Under the pieces are notes generated by a model that saw nothing but the letters and a program-made list of their open reading frames with translations, made no database searches and was not told where the DNA came from. Made by a program: the position numbers and the translations under genes. A DNA stretch of 64,000 nucleotides, taken from contig NZ_JACESE010000007.1 in NCBI RefSeq assembly GCF_013911965.1, forward strand, positions 62,001 to 126,000, in the 5' to 3' direction. Shown here piece after piece: positions 1 to 8,591 of the stretch (the first letter of the stretch is position 1; each line of letters begins with the position of its first letter). The stretch comes from Phenylobacterium sp. (GTDB lineage Bacteria > Pseudomonadota > Alphaproteobacteria > Caulobacterales > Caulobacteraceae).

Positions 1-2
1 GG

Positions 3-53
3 GCGGGCGAGGGCGCCGCGGTCCCGGCCGGCCTGATCAACGATCCTGTCTAA
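3..53 (+). CDS. C-terminal end of an upstream gene (partial)
   Basis: An open frame enters from the left edge and stops with TAA at 51-53, only 11 bases before the next start. It encodes about 16 residues ending in LINDPV. The tight spacing suggests it is the previous gene of the same operon. Too little is present to name the family, and the frame choice is an inference from the stop position. Confidence 0.35.
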   Translation, partial: AGEGAAVPAGLINDPV

Positions 54-64
54 AGGCGCGCGCC

Positions 65-1129
65 ATGTATCAGAAGCCCTCCCCCAACAAGGAATTCGGC
101 GTCTTCCTGCCGGTGGCCAACGGCGGTTGGATCATCTCCAAGACCTCGCCGCCGCTCGACGACCTGTGGACCCAGAACCGTGCGGCGGCGATCACCGCCG
201 ACGAGGTGGGCATGGACTTCGTCATGTCCATGGGCAAGTGGCGCGGCTTCGGCGGCGAGACCAACCACTGGGGCCACTCGCTGGAGTCGGTGACCATGAT
301 GGCCGGCATCGCCGAGGCCACCAAGAACGTGAAGATCTGGGCCACCGTCCATCCGCTGCTGCAGAACCCCGCGGTGACGGCCAAGATGATCGCCACGCTC
401 GACCACATCAGCGGCGGGCGCGCGGGCCTCAACATCGTGGCGGGCGCCTATCGCGCCGAGTTCGACCAGATGGGCATGTGGGACGACAGCCTCGACCACG
501 ACGCCCGCTACGCGCTCACCGAGGAATGGACGGCGATCGTCAAGCGCCTGTGGAAGGAGGAGAGCGTCGATCACGCGGGGCGCTTCTTCACCATGAAGGA
601 CGCCCAGTCGAACCCCAAGCCGCTGTCGCGGCCGCGGCCCGAGCTGATCTGCGCCGGCCAGTCCGATCGCGGCTTCCAGTTCTCCGTGCGCGAGGCCGAC
701 ATCTGCTTCATCGGCGGCCGCACGCCGGAAGAGCGCCGCGACAACTCCCTGCGCGCCAAGAAGGTGGCCGAGGAGCTCGGCAAGTCGATCAAGACCTACG
801 CCATGTGCACCATCGTCCACGGCGAGACCGACGCGAAAGCCGAGGCCATGGTCGAGCACTACAAGACCGGGACCGACATGGGCGCCATCCTGGAGATGCT
901 GCGCAGCTGGGGCGTGCCGGCCGACAAGCTCGACGTGGTCGCCAAACAGCAGGGCGCCTTCATGACCCACACCGCCGTGGGCTCGCCTTCCACCTGCGCC
1001 GAGCAGGTGCAGGAGTATGTGGAATTCGCTCAGCTCGACGGGCTGATGCTGATCTTCCCCGACTATGTGGAGGGCCTGAAGATGTTCGGCGCGGAGATCC
1101 TGCCCGGCCTGCGCTCGGCCTTCGCATGA
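65..1129 (+). CDS. RutA-like flavin-dependent monooxygenase (LLM class)
   Basis: 354 residues, luciferase-like (F420/FMN) barrel fold. The sequence follows pyrimidine oxygenase RutA closely: an N-terminal GVFLPVANGGW strand, MSMGKWRGFGG, HISGGRAGLNIV and LICAGQSDRG are all recognisable. RutA uses reduced flavin and O2 to cleave a ring amide, so this enzyme probably opens an amide or N-heterocycle substrate. The start has AAAGG at 52-56. It overlaps the next gene by four bases (ATGA), and a flavin reductase lies three genes on, matching the rutA-rutB-rutF logic. No rutC, rutD, rutE or rutG homologue is visible, so the substrate need not be uracil. Family call is firm; substrate unknown. Confidence 0.88.
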   Translation: MYQKPSPNKEFGVFLPVANGGWIISKTSPPLDDLWTQNRAAAITADEVGMDFVMSMGKWRGFGGETNHWGHSLESVTMMAGIAEATKNVKIWATVHPLLQNPAVTAKMIATLDHISGGRAGLNIVAGAYRAEFDQMGMWDDSLDHDARYALTEEWTAIVKRLWKEESVDHAGRFFTMKDAQSNPKPLSRPRPELICAGQSDRGFQFSVREADICFIGGRTPEERRDNSLRAKKVAEELGKSIKTYAMCTIVHGETDAKAEAMVEHYKTGTDMGAILEMLRSWGVPADKLDVVAKQQGAFMTHTAVGSPSTCAEQVQEYVEFAQLDGLMLIFPDYVEGLKMFGAEILPGLRSAFA

Positions 1130-1791
1130 ACGCCGCGGCCCAAGCCGGGGCCGGCGCGCGAGACGGGCTGAGCGCCTGGATCGCGCCCGCGCGGACGGCC
1201 CTCGTCATCATCGACATGCAGGTCGACTTCGCCGCGCCGGACGGCCAGATCGGCCAGTGGGGCGTGGACCTGTCCGCCGTTCCGCCGGCCCTGGAGAAGG
1301 CGCAGGCCCTGGCGGCCGCGGCGCGGAAGGCGGGGACGCCGGTCGTCTTCGTCGCCCTGGTGACGCGCAAGGAGACCGACTCCGTCGCCTGGCGCGAGCG
1401 GATGCGCCGTCGCGGCGGGGATGCGGAGAGCGACTCCGGCCTGTGCCGCGCCGGTACGCGCGGCGTCGACTTCTACGGCCCCCAGCCTCTGCCGGGCGAG
1501 CCTGTGGTGGAAAAGGCGCGCTACAGCGGCTTCCACCAGGCCGATCTCGACGGGGTGCTGAAGGGGCTGAAGGTGGACACCCTGGTGGTGGCCGGCCTGA
1601 CCACCGAATGCTGCGTGGACTGCACGGTCCGCGACGCGTTCCACCTCGACTACCACGTGTTCGTAGCCCGCGACGCCTGCGCCGCCTACGAGCCCGACGT
1701 CCACGAAGCGGCGCTCAAGTCGCTCGAACTCAACTGCGCGATCCTGGTCGACACCGACCAGGTGGTCGCCGCCTGGGAGGAGGCCGCGTAA
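1126..1791 (+). CDS. RutB-like cysteine hydrolase (isochorismatase family)
   Basis: 221 residues. The isochorismatase-like catalytic triad is visible: Asp30 in VIIDMQVDF, Lys130 in VEKARYSGF, and Cys163 in the TTECCVDCT motif. RutB hydrolyses the ureidoacrylate made by RutA, so this enzyme probably hydrolyses the amide or carbamoyl product of the neighbouring monooxygenase. The ATG at 1126 overlaps the upstream stop (ATGA), and the gene ends in TAATG shared with the next start. Translational coupling on both sides supports one operon. Longer readings upstream in this frame run antiparallel to the RutA sequence and are not real. Confidence 0.87.
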   Translation: MNAAAQAGAGARDGLSAWIAPARTALVIIDMQVDFAAPDGQIGQWGVDLSAVPPALEKAQALAAAARKAGTPVVFVALVTRKETDSVAWRERMRRRGGDAESDSGLCRAGTRGVDFYGPQPLPGEPVVEKARYSGFHQADLDGVLKGLKVDTLVVAGLTTECCVDCTVRDAFHLDYHVFVARDACAAYEPDVHEAALKSLELNCAILVDTDQVVAAWEEAA

Positions 1792-3173
1792 TGGCCGACG
1801 GAGTCCAACTGCCCGGCGCGCAGGCGCCCTTCGCCGTCACCGACGCCGACCGGGCCGCCATCGCCGCGGCCATCGACGAGACCGAGGCCGTCGAGCTGGC
1901 CCTGGCGCTGGGCAATATTCCGAGCCCGGCGGGGCACGAGTTCGAGGCGGGCAACTTCGTCTACGACTGGATGGCCAGGGAGGGGTTCAATCCCCGCAAG
2001 GTCGGGGCGACGCCGCAGCGCAACAACATCATCGGGACCTATGGCGGCGCAGGCGAGGGCAAGAACCTGCTCTTCACCGCCCACCTGGACACCGAGGCGC
2101 CGACCTGGAACCCCGACCTCGACGCCTACAAGTACCGCGCCGAGACCCTGGCCAATCCGGAGTGGGAGAAGTGCTGGCTCGAGGACGGCGTCCTCTACGG
2201 CTATCCCATCGCCAACGACCGCGGGCCGATGACCTGCTTCCTCATCGCCGCCAAGGCGCTGAAGACCGCGGGCTACGACCTGGCCGGCAAGCTCTACCTG
2301 ACCGCCTGTCCCGGCGAGATCGGGCCCGAGCCGATCGAGGAGCATCGCGGCGTCGACTATATGGGCAAGGATATCGGCGCCCATTACCTGTTCCATCACG
2401 GCGGGGTCGCGCCCGACTACGCCATCGCCGCCGAGGGCTGCGACTACGGCCTCACCTGGGTGGGCTGCGGCTACGCCGTCTTCCGCATCCGGTTGTGGGG
2501 GGAGGGGGTCTTCACCCCGCTGCTGAGCCAGCCGGAGACGTCGGCCGACCACCCCAACCCGATCTACCGCCTGGGCGCGCTCACCGACGCCATCCACGAG
2601 TGGAGCCGCAGGTACGAGGCCGAGAGCGCCTATGAGAGCGCCGGCGGCGTCGCCCTGCCCAAGGCCCAGATCGCCTCGGTCCGCGGCGGCATTCCCTACG
2701 CCTTCGGCGCGGGGACGGAGCTGGTGAACCTCTATCTGGAGGTGGGCCTGAACCCTCGCCAGCGCATCGCCGAGGTCCAGCATTCGCTCGAGCGCATGGC
2801 GCGCGCGGCGGGCGTGGGCGAGGTGGACATCGAGCCTGTGGTCGTCCGCCACGGCTTCGAGGCCGACGCCGCCGAGGTGGCGCCCCTGGTCGGCGCGGTG
2901 GACGCGGCCACCCGCCTGTCGCTGGGCCATCCGGTGCAGCGGGCCGCGCCGGTCTATTCAAGCATGTGGCGGGACCATAACGTCTTCAACATGCAACGCA
3001 TTCCCGCCATCACCACCGGCTTCAAGCGCTGGCGTCCCTCGCCGAAGGACCTCACCGACAGCGCGCTCGTCTATGCGCTGACCGCGCTCGCCGTCTGCGG
3101 CAGGGCCGACAATGTCGCGGCCAAGGCTCACCGCGCGCCCGTCTATGGCGACAACCCCTTCGGGAACGACTGA
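1791..3173 (+). CDS. M20-family metallohydrolase
   Basis: 460 residues resembling the ArgE/DapE/carboxypeptidase M20 family. Metal-binding motifs include LLFTAHLDTEAP (His-x-Asp, near residue 100), YPIANDRGP with the bridging Asp, and TACPGEIGPEP with the catalytic Glu. Members hydrolyse amide bonds of N-acyl amino acids, dipeptides or ureido acids. Within this operon it would act on a carboxylated amide released after the RutA/RutB-like steps; that is inference. The start ATG shares its first base with the preceding TAA, and the stop shares a base with the next ATG (TGATG). Confidence 0.82.
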   Translation: MADGVQLPGAQAPFAVTDADRAAIAAAIDETEAVELALALGNIPSPAGHEFEAGNFVYDWMAREGFNPRKVGATPQRNNIIGTYGGAGEGKNLLFTAHLDTEAPTWNPDLDAYKYRAETLANPEWEKCWLEDGVLYGYPIANDRGPMTCFLIAAKALKTAGYDLAGKLYLTACPGEIGPEPIEEHRGVDYMGKDIGAHYLFHHGGVAPDYAIAAEGCDYGLTWVGCGYAVFRIRLWGEGVFTPLLSQPETSADHPNPIYRLGALTDAIHEWSRRYEAESAYESAGGVALPKAQIASVRGGIPYAFGAGTELVNLYLEVGLNPRQRIAEVQHSLERMARAAGVGEVDIEPVVVRHGFEADAAEVAPLVGAVDAATRLSLGHPVQRAAPVYSSMWRDHNVFNMQRIPAITTGFKRWRPSPKDLTDSALVYALTALAVCGRADNVAAKAHRAPVYGDNPFGND

Positions 3174-3682
3174 TGGCGGGTCCCCTCGCATTCGGCGACG
3201 TGGAGGTCGGCGGCGGCTTTGCGCCCGACGACTGGAAACAGGCCATGGGCGCCTTCGCCAGCGGCGTGGTCATCGTCACCACCCTGGACGAGGGCCGCCC
3301 CGTGGGCACCACGGTCAGCGCCTTCTCCTCGGTCTCCCTGCATCCGCCGCTGCTGCTGGTCTGCCTGGACCACAAGAGCCGCACGCGGGCCGCGGTGCGC
3401 AAGGCGGGCAACTTCTGCATCAACATCCTGGCCGCGGGGCAGGGCGACCTGGCCAAGACCTTCGCCGGTCCCGGCGCCGTCGACCGCTTCCAGGATCTGG
3501 AGTGCGAGCCCGGCGGCCTGGGCGCGCCGCACATCCCGGGCGCGCTGGCCAATATCGACTGCCGGCTGCACTCGCTGCACGCGGCCGGCGACCACGACAT
3601 CCTCATCGGGCGGGGGCTTTCCATCCGCAGCCAGCCCGGGGAGCCGCTGATCTACTGCCAGGGCCGCTTCCTCGGCCAATAG
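3173..3682 (+). CDS. Flavin reductase (RutF/HpaC-like)
   Basis: 169 residues of the flavin reductase-like domain family (FMN-binding split barrel). Typical features are MGAFASGVVIVTT, the GTTVSAFSSVSLHPPLLLVCL segment and NFCINIL. It would use NAD(P)H to supply reduced flavin to the RutA-like monooxygenase encoded first in the operon. The TGATG junction with the M20 gene indicates coupled translation. A role as reductase for another flavin enzyme cannot be excluded, but the co-location is the usual one for a two-component monooxygenase. Confidence 0.88.
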   Translation: MAGPLAFGDVEVGGGFAPDDWKQAMGAFASGVVIVTTLDEGRPVGTTVSAFSSVSLHPPLLLVCLDHKSRTRAAVRKAGNFCINILAAGQGDLAKTFAGPGAVDRFQDLECEPGGLGAPHIPGALANIDCRLHSLHAAGDHDILIGRGLSIRSQPGEPLIYCQGRFLGQ

Positions 3683-3693
3683 GACGACAAGCC

Positions 3694-4506
3694 ATGGGAT
3701 ACGAAGTCCTCGACGTGAAGCCCGTGACCCGGCGCATCGGCGCCGAGGTGTTCGGCATCGACCTGGGCAAGCCGCTCTCCAACCGACAGACGGCCGAGCT
3801 GCGCGAGGCGCTGGCCCGCCACCAGGTCCTCTTCTTCCGCGACCAGGAGATGGACCACGACGCGCACAAGTCCTTCGGGCGCCTGTTCGGCGAGCTGGCC
3901 ATCCACTCGGCCATTCCCGGCATCGAGGGCCATCCGGAGATCGTCGCCATCCACGCCGACGCCGAGTCCAAGTTCGTGGCCGGCGAGAACTGGCATTCGG
4001 ACCTGACCTGCGATCCGGAGCCGCCGCTGGGCTCCATCCTCTACATGCGGGTCGTGCCCGACAGCGGCGGCGACACCGTCTTCGCCTCGATGTACGACGC
4101 CTATGACAGCCTGTCGGAGAAGATGAAGGTCTATCTGGAGGGGCTGGAGGCCGTCCACGACGCCAACCCGGTCTATCAGCGCCTCTTCCCGGACCTGGAC
4201 CGCAAGTACAACCGCTCGATCCACCCGGTGATCCGCACCCATCCGGTGACGGGCAAGAAGCTGGTCTTCGTGAACCCGTCCTACACGACCCACATCGTGG
4301 GCCTGCCGGACGACGAGAGCGAGGCCATCCTGAAATTCCTCTACGTCCACTGCATGAACCCGAACTACCAGGTCCGCTTCCGCTGGCGCCCCAACTCGGT
4401 CGCCTTCTGGGACAACCGCTGCACCTGGCACCAGGCCATCTGGGACTACTTCCCGGACACCCGGTCAGGCTTCCGGGTCACGGTGGCGGGGGATAAGCCG
4501 TTCTGA
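3694..4506 (+). CDS. TauD/TfdA-family 2-oxoglutarate/Fe(II) dioxygenase
   Basis: 270 residues. The iron ligands are His101 and Asp103 in NWHSDLTC and His246 in TWHQAIWDY; Arg261 in SGFRVTV is the likely 2-oxoglutarate contact. The family hydroxylates taurine, phenoxyacetates and many other small acids, often causing C-S, C-O or C-N cleavage. It follows the flavin reductase by 11 bases, so it is the last gene of the RutA-like operon. The substrate is unknown. A second, distinct TauD homologue lies on the other strand 1.7 kb away. Confidence 0.88.
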   Translation: MGYEVLDVKPVTRRIGAEVFGIDLGKPLSNRQTAELREALARHQVLFFRDQEMDHDAHKSFGRLFGELAIHSAIPGIEGHPEIVAIHADAESKFVAGENWHSDLTCDPEPPLGSILYMRVVPDSGGDTVFASMYDAYDSLSEKMKVYLEGLEAVHDANPVYQRLFPDLDRKYNRSIHPVIRTHPVTGKKLVFVNPSYTTHIVGLPDDESEAILKFLYVHCMNPNYQVRFRWRPNSVAFWDNRCTWHQAIWDYFPDTRSGFRVTVAGDKPF

Positions 4507-4578
4507 GAAAACTCAGCGCGCAGGACGCCAACCGAAGCAGCTGAGCACGAGGCCCACGAGCGCGAGCAGGGTCACAGG

Positions 4579-5238
4579 CTATGCCGCTGGACCCGCGCCC
4601 TTGGGCTTGCGTTCGGCGTCGGCGGCTTCGAAATGCGCGATCTGGTCTGCCAGAGCCTTCCGGAAGGCGGGGCGGCGCGTCGCGCGGTCGACATAGGCTT
4701 CGCTCGCCGGCCTGTCGCCGAAGCCACGGACGAGCGGAACCCTCAGCACATCGGCCATCAACAGGTCTGCGACTGTGAAGCGGCCCGCGACGAGCCATTC
4801 CCGGTCCTTCAGGATCTCCTCCAGGCGGTCGAGCCGCTGGCCGAGCCAACCGGCCAGCCTGTTGTCCTCGACGCCGGAAATGCTCAGGAACCACCAGGGC
4901 ACACTGACCATCTCGACCGAGTTCAGCGCTGCGACCGTCCACTGAAGCGTTTCAGCTGCCCCGGCAGGGTCGGCGGGCGACAGCGCCTCGCTCTTCCGGG
5001 CGAGATGCAACAGGCCGGCGCCGCTTTCGAAGATCTGAAGTCCGCCGTCGTCCAGAAACGGAACCTGGCCGAACGGCTGGCGCTCGAGATGCTGTGGCCC
5101 CCTGCCTTCAAAGGGAACGGTGCGGACCGTGTAGGCCAGTCCCGCCTCTTCGCAGGCCCATCGCAGCCGCAGGTCGCGCACAAAGCCGCGCGGGCCCTCG
5201 GGAACCCAATCATACGTCCAGATGGTCAGTTCGCTCAT
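4579..5238 (-). CDS. Glutathione S-transferase family protein
   Basis: 219 residues with an N-terminal thioredoxin-like half (GQVPFLDDGG and the ESGA motif that binds the gamma-glutamyl group) and an all-helical C-terminal half containing FTVADLLMADVLR, the helix-6 GST signature. The start at 5238 has GGGAGG eight bases upstream; a longer reading from 5283 has no such site. It could detoxify or isomerise an intermediate of the surrounding catabolic genes, for instance a ring-cleavage product, but nothing in the sequence fixes the substrate. Confidence 0.85.
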   Translation of the reverse strand: MSELTIWTYDWVPEGPRGFVRDLRLRWACEEAGLAYTVRTVPFEGRGPQHLERQPFGQVPFLDDGGLQIFESGAGLLHLARKSEALSPADPAGAAETLQWTVAALNSVEMVSVPWWFLSISGVEDNRLAGWLGQRLDRLEEILKDREWLVAGRFTVADLLMADVLRVPLVRGFGDRPASEAYVDRATRRPAFRKALADQIAHFEAADAERKPKGAGPAA

Positions 5239-5408
5239 GGGCCGCGCCTCCCTGTTCGCCGCCCGCCGGGCCGTGTGAAACAAGGACGCTACAACTCAGC
5301 ACCGCCCGACAAGGTCTCAAGAATGTCGATCGCGGCCGGCCCCGAAGAGCTCCGCCGCGACGCCGTCAGGCGCCGCGGCGGGGGGCGAGACGGACAAGGG
5401 GTTAGCCG

Positions 5409-6242
5409 TCACGCGTCCGGGAAGGCGATGCTGGTGGAGAGGCCGGCCCAGTCGCCGATTTCGGTGGTCATCTGGCCCATCTTCCGCATCGCGTAGTGTA
5501 GGGCGTCTTGGCCGAGCAGCAGGTGCAGCGGGGCGTTTTCGGCGCCGGCGATCTTCAGGATGGCGGCGGCCGCGCGGGCCGGGTCGCCGCTTTCCTGGCC
5601 GGCGTGCTCGGCGAGAAGCCGGGGCGCCAGGTGGGCGGTCTCGGCATAGTCCTCGATCACCTGTCCGGCGCGGGTGAGGGAGGCGCCGGCATAGGCCGTG
5701 CGCAGGCCGCCGGGCGCCACATTGGTCACCTTGATCCCCAGGGGCGCGACCTCCTGGGCCAGGGTCTCGCCGATGCCTTCCAGGGCGAACTTGCTGGCGC
5801 AGTAGATCCCCGTGCCGGCCCAGGCGGCCAGGCCGCTGACCGAGGTGATGTTGATCACATGGCCCGACCGCCGCGCGCGCAGGCCGGGCAGGGCGGCGCG
5901 CAGGACGGCCAGCGGGCCGAAGACATTGGCCTCGAACTGGGCGCGGGCCTCGGCGAGGCTGACTTCCTCGATCGCGCCGGTCAGGCCGTACCCGGCGTTG
6001 TTGACCAGGATGTCGATGCCGCCCGCCAGGGCCTCGGCCCCCGCGACGGCGGCCTGCACCGCGGCTTCGTCGGTGACGTCGGCGAGATAGGCGTGGGCGT
6101 TGGGCGAGAGGCCCTCGAAGGCGCCGGCGTCGGCCGCCTTGCGGACCGTGCCCGCCACGATGTCGCCGGCCTCGAGCGCGGCTTGCGCCAGCGCGCGGCC
6201 CAGGCCGCCGCTGACGCCGGTGATGAACCAGGTGCGCGCCAT
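5409..6242 (-). CDS. Short-chain dehydrogenase/reductase (SDR)
   Basis: 277 residues, classical SDR. The cofactor motif is TGVSGGLGRALAQ near the N terminus, then LVNNAGYG, the catalytic Ser in INITSVSG, and YCASKFALEG with Tyr and Lys. The Gly pattern and the basic residue following suggest NADP(H), but this is not certain. It is translationally linked with the TauD-family gene upstream: that gene ends TGA, one base precedes this ATG. The pair probably hydroxylates and then oxidises a shared substrate. Confidence 0.87.
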   Translation of the reverse strand: MARTWFITGVSGGLGRALAQAALEAGDIVAGTVRKAADAGAFEGLSPNAHAYLADVTDEAAVQAAVAGAEALAGGIDILVNNAGYGLTGAIEEVSLAEARAQFEANVFGPLAVLRAALPGLRARRSGHVINITSVSGLAAWAGTGIYCASKFALEGIGETLAQEVAPLGIKVTNVAPGGLRTAYAGASLTRAGQVIEDYAETAHLAPRLLAEHAGQESGDPARAAAAILKIAGAENAPLHLLLGQDALHYAMRKMGQMTTEIGDWAGLSTSIAFPDA

Positions 6243-6243
6243 G

Positions 6244-7128
6244 TCAGTAGGGCGCGTCGCCCTTGGCCCACAGGCGGTGCATGGTCCGGAAGTACTTGGT
6301 GTCGTCGTAGAGGGTGCCGGTGTGCAGGGTGCAGCGGTTGTCCCACATGAGCACGTCGCCCACCCGCCACTTGTGGCGATAGACGAACTGGTCCTGGGTC
6401 AGGAACTCCACCAGCTCGTCGACCAGCTTCAGCCCCTGCGCCTTCTCCGCCTCGTCCTTGTCCATGCCGACCACGTGGGTGACCGTGCCGGTGGAGGGCC
6501 ACAGCGCCTTGCGCCCGTCGGCCGGATGGGTGCGGATCAGCGGGTGCTCCACGTCGGGATTGGCCGCCTTCATCTCCTCCGACAGCTCCTGGCGGCCGAA
6601 TTCGCGGGTGGCCATGAAGTACTGGTAGCTGTGATGCAGCTTCAGCCCGTCCAGCCTGGCCTGCTGCTCGGGCGACAGCGCGTTCCAGGCCGCGCAGCCG
6701 TCGGCGATCAGGGTGTCGGAACCTTCGTCCGGAACCTCGACCGCATAGAGCATGGTGCACATGACCGGCTCGGGTTTGTAGGAATAGTCGGTGTGCCAGC
6801 CGACGCCGTCGTTGTGGGCGCCGATGGGCTTGCCGTCGACGACCCGGTTGGAGAGCACGAAGACCTTCGGATAACCGGGCAGGGTGAACTGCCGCTGGGT
6901 GTGATCCTCCGGCTCGCCGAAATTGGCCACGAAGGCGGTGAGCTGGCCCGGATCCAGCGTCTGGTCGCGCAGCAGGATGGCGCCGTGGCGGTGGAAGGCG
7001 TCCACCACGCCGGCCAGGGTCGCCGCGTCGGCGGTGGCGAGGTCGACGTCGAGCAACTCGGCGCCGAAGCCCGGCTTCAGCTCTCTCGTCTCGATCTGGC
7101 CCGGCTTGGTCTGGACGGCGGTGGTCAT
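6244..7128 (-). CDS. TauD/TfdA-family dioxygenase (second copy)
   Basis: 294 residues. Iron ligands are His112 and Asp114 in GWHTDYSY and His269 in NRCTLHTG; Arg281 in YFRTMHRLW fits the 2-oxoglutarate site. It differs strongly from the homologue at 3694-4506, so it is a separate enzyme and not a recent duplicate. The ATG at 7128 has GGGAG upstream; extensions to 7323 are non-coding. The gene is transcribed divergently from the Rieske operon and shares its 260-base promoter region, which carries a long imperfect inverted repeat. Confidence 0.87.
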   Translation of the reverse strand: MTTAVQTKPGQIETRELKPGFGAELLDVDLATADAATLAGVVDAFHRHGAILLRDQTLDPGQLTAFVANFGEPEDHTQRQFTLPGYPKVFVLSNRVVDGKPIGAHNDGVGWHTDYSYKPEPVMCTMLYAVEVPDEGSDTLIADGCAAWNALSPEQQARLDGLKLHHSYQYFMATREFGRQELSEEMKAANPDVEHPLIRTHPADGRKALWPSTGTVTHVVGMDKDEAEKAQGLKLVDELVEFLTQDQFVYRHKWRVGDVLMWDNRCTLHTGTLYDDTKYFRTMHRLWAKGDAPY

Positions 7129-7179
7129 GGCGCAGCTCCCGAAGGTCTGCCGCCACCCTAGGGCCGGGGGCGCGCCCCG

Positions 7180-7206
7180 TCTTGTCCGTCCGCGCACGTT
7201 TGCTTG
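7180..7206 (+). promoter_or_regulatory. Candidate operator, left arm of a 27-base imperfect inverted repeat
   Basis: This segment reads TCTTG, then 14 bases ending CGCGCACG, then four bases and CTTG. The reverse complement of 7299-7325 has the same layout, with about 19 of 27 positions identical. It lies 52 bases upstream of the TauD start. Long bipartite half-sites are what AraC-type regulators bind, and an AraC gene ends the divergent operon. The pairing was seen by eye; the binding role is inferred. Confidence 0.45.
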
Positions 7207-7298
7207 CCCCGGAGGCGGGCGGTCGCACGCGGCCTGACCAGGCTCTGACCACCAGCGCCTGCAAACCGGGCGACGGGGCCCACCGACCCTGCGCCGGC

Positions 7299-7325
7299 CA
7301 AGTTGTCGTGCGCGCAGGAGCAAGA
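7299..7325 (-). promoter_or_regulatory. Candidate operator, right arm of the inverted repeat
   Basis: This is the partner of 7180-7206 in opposite orientation, with its outer end 63 bases upstream of the Rieske oxygenase start. CGCGCACG, TCTTG and CTTG are shared at identical spacing, while the four bases between CGCGCACG and CTTG differ completely. The near-symmetric placement relative to both divergent genes suggests one regulator controlling both operons. Confidence 0.45.
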
Positions 7326-7388
7326 CCGCCCTTGCCGCCGCCCATAGCGTGAAGGCCTCGACCGACCGCAGAGCCGAGGGTCAAGACC

Positions 7389-8591
7389 ATGACCAAGCCG
7401 ATACTCACCGACGCCTTCTTCGACGGCCTTTCGACCTCCATGGAGGGGTTCGAGACCGCCGAGACCCTGCCGCCCGCCTGCTATGTGGACGCCGGCTTCT
7501 ACGAGTTCGAGAAGGAGGCGGTGTTCAATCACGAATGGCTCTGCGTGGGCCGCGAGTCCTGGGTGGCCGAGCCCGGCGACTACTTCACCACCTCGATCAT
7601 CGGCGAGCCCATCGTGGTGGCCCGCACGCGCCAGAACGAACTGGTGGCCATGAGCTCGGTCTGCCAGCACCGGGCGATGCTGGTGGCCGAGGGCCACGGC
7701 AACGCTCGCGGCTTCGTCTGCCCCTACCACCACTGGACCTACGGCCTGGACGGCAAGCTGGTGAACGCGCCGGCCATGGAGAAGACCTGCGGCTTCGACA
7801 AGACGAAGATCGCCCTGCCGCGCTTCAAGGTGGAGGTCTGGCTGGGCTTCATCTTCGTCAATTTCGACGAGAACGCCGCCCCGCTGGCGCCCCGCGTCGC
7901 CGACATCGCCGAGGCCCTGGCCGGCTACGATCTCGCCAACGCGGTCGGCCCCCGCCCGGACCCCGCCGCCAAGTTCCCCTGGAACTGGAAGGTGATGTTC
8001 GAGAACAACAACGACGGCTATCACGCCAGCCGCCTGCACCAGGGGCCGCTGCACGACTTCGTGCCCAGCGCCCAATCCGTCTTCCCCGATCCGCCGGAAG
8101 GGGCGGCGGGATATCTCCGCTTCAACGGCACGCTGCATCCCGACGCCAGCTTCAACGCCACGCAGCGCGCCCTGCTGCCGGTCTTTCCGGGCCTCAGCGA
8201 CGTGGAGCGCAACCGGATGACCTTCGCCAACATCCCGCCGACCCTGTCGCTGGTGGTGACGAGCGACATGGTCATCTATCTGATCGTCCGCGCCGACGGG
8301 CCCGAGAGCCACGAGATGGACACCGGCCTGCTGTTCGCCCCGGGCGCCATGGAGGACCCGGCCTTCGAGCACAAGCTGGCCATGAACATGGCCGCCGCCG
8401 GGGCCATCATCAGCCAGGACCTGCACGTCGACGGCCTCGTCCAGGCGGGCCTGCGTTCCCGCTTCGCCATCCGCGGCCGCTATTCCTGGCAGGAAGGCGC
8501 CCAGATCGCCTTCAATCGCTGGCTGACGCCGCGCTATCAGCAGACCTGGAAGGCGATGCGCGCCGACGCCGGTCAAGGCGTTCCGGCATGA
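7389..8591 (+). CDS. Rieske non-heme iron oxygenase, alpha subunit
   Basis: 400 residues. The Rieske [2Fe-2S] site is Cys92, His94, Cys111 and His114 (CxH-x16-CxxH). The mononuclear iron site includes His212 and His217 in NNNDGYHASRLH. Members hydroxylate aromatic rings or demethylate amines and ethers. No beta subunit, ferredoxin or reductase gene is beside it, so it is probably an alpha-only oxygenase using an electron-transfer chain encoded elsewhere. It is the first gene of the plus-strand operon and overlaps the LigB-like gene by ATGA, suggesting that it prepares a catechol-like substrate for ring cleavage. Confidence 0.9.
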   Translation: MTKPILTDAFFDGLSTSMEGFETAETLPPACYVDAGFYEFEKEAVFNHEWLCVGRESWVAEPGDYFTTSIIGEPIVVARTRQNELVAMSSVCQHRAMLVAEGHGNARGFVCPYHHWTYGLDGKLVNAPAMEKTCGFDKTKIALPRFKVEVWLGFIFVNFDENAAPLAPRVADIAEALAGYDLANAVGPRPDPAAKFPWNWKVMFENNNDGYHASRLHQGPLHDFVPSAQSVFPDPPEGAAGYLRFNGTLHPDASFNATQRALLPVFPGLSDVERNRMTFANIPPTLSLVVTSDMVIYLIVRADGPESHEMDTGLLFAPGAMEDPAFEHKLAMNMAAAGAIISQDLHVDGLVQAGLRSRFAIRGRYSWQEGAQIAFNRWLTPRYQQTWKAMRADAGQGVPA

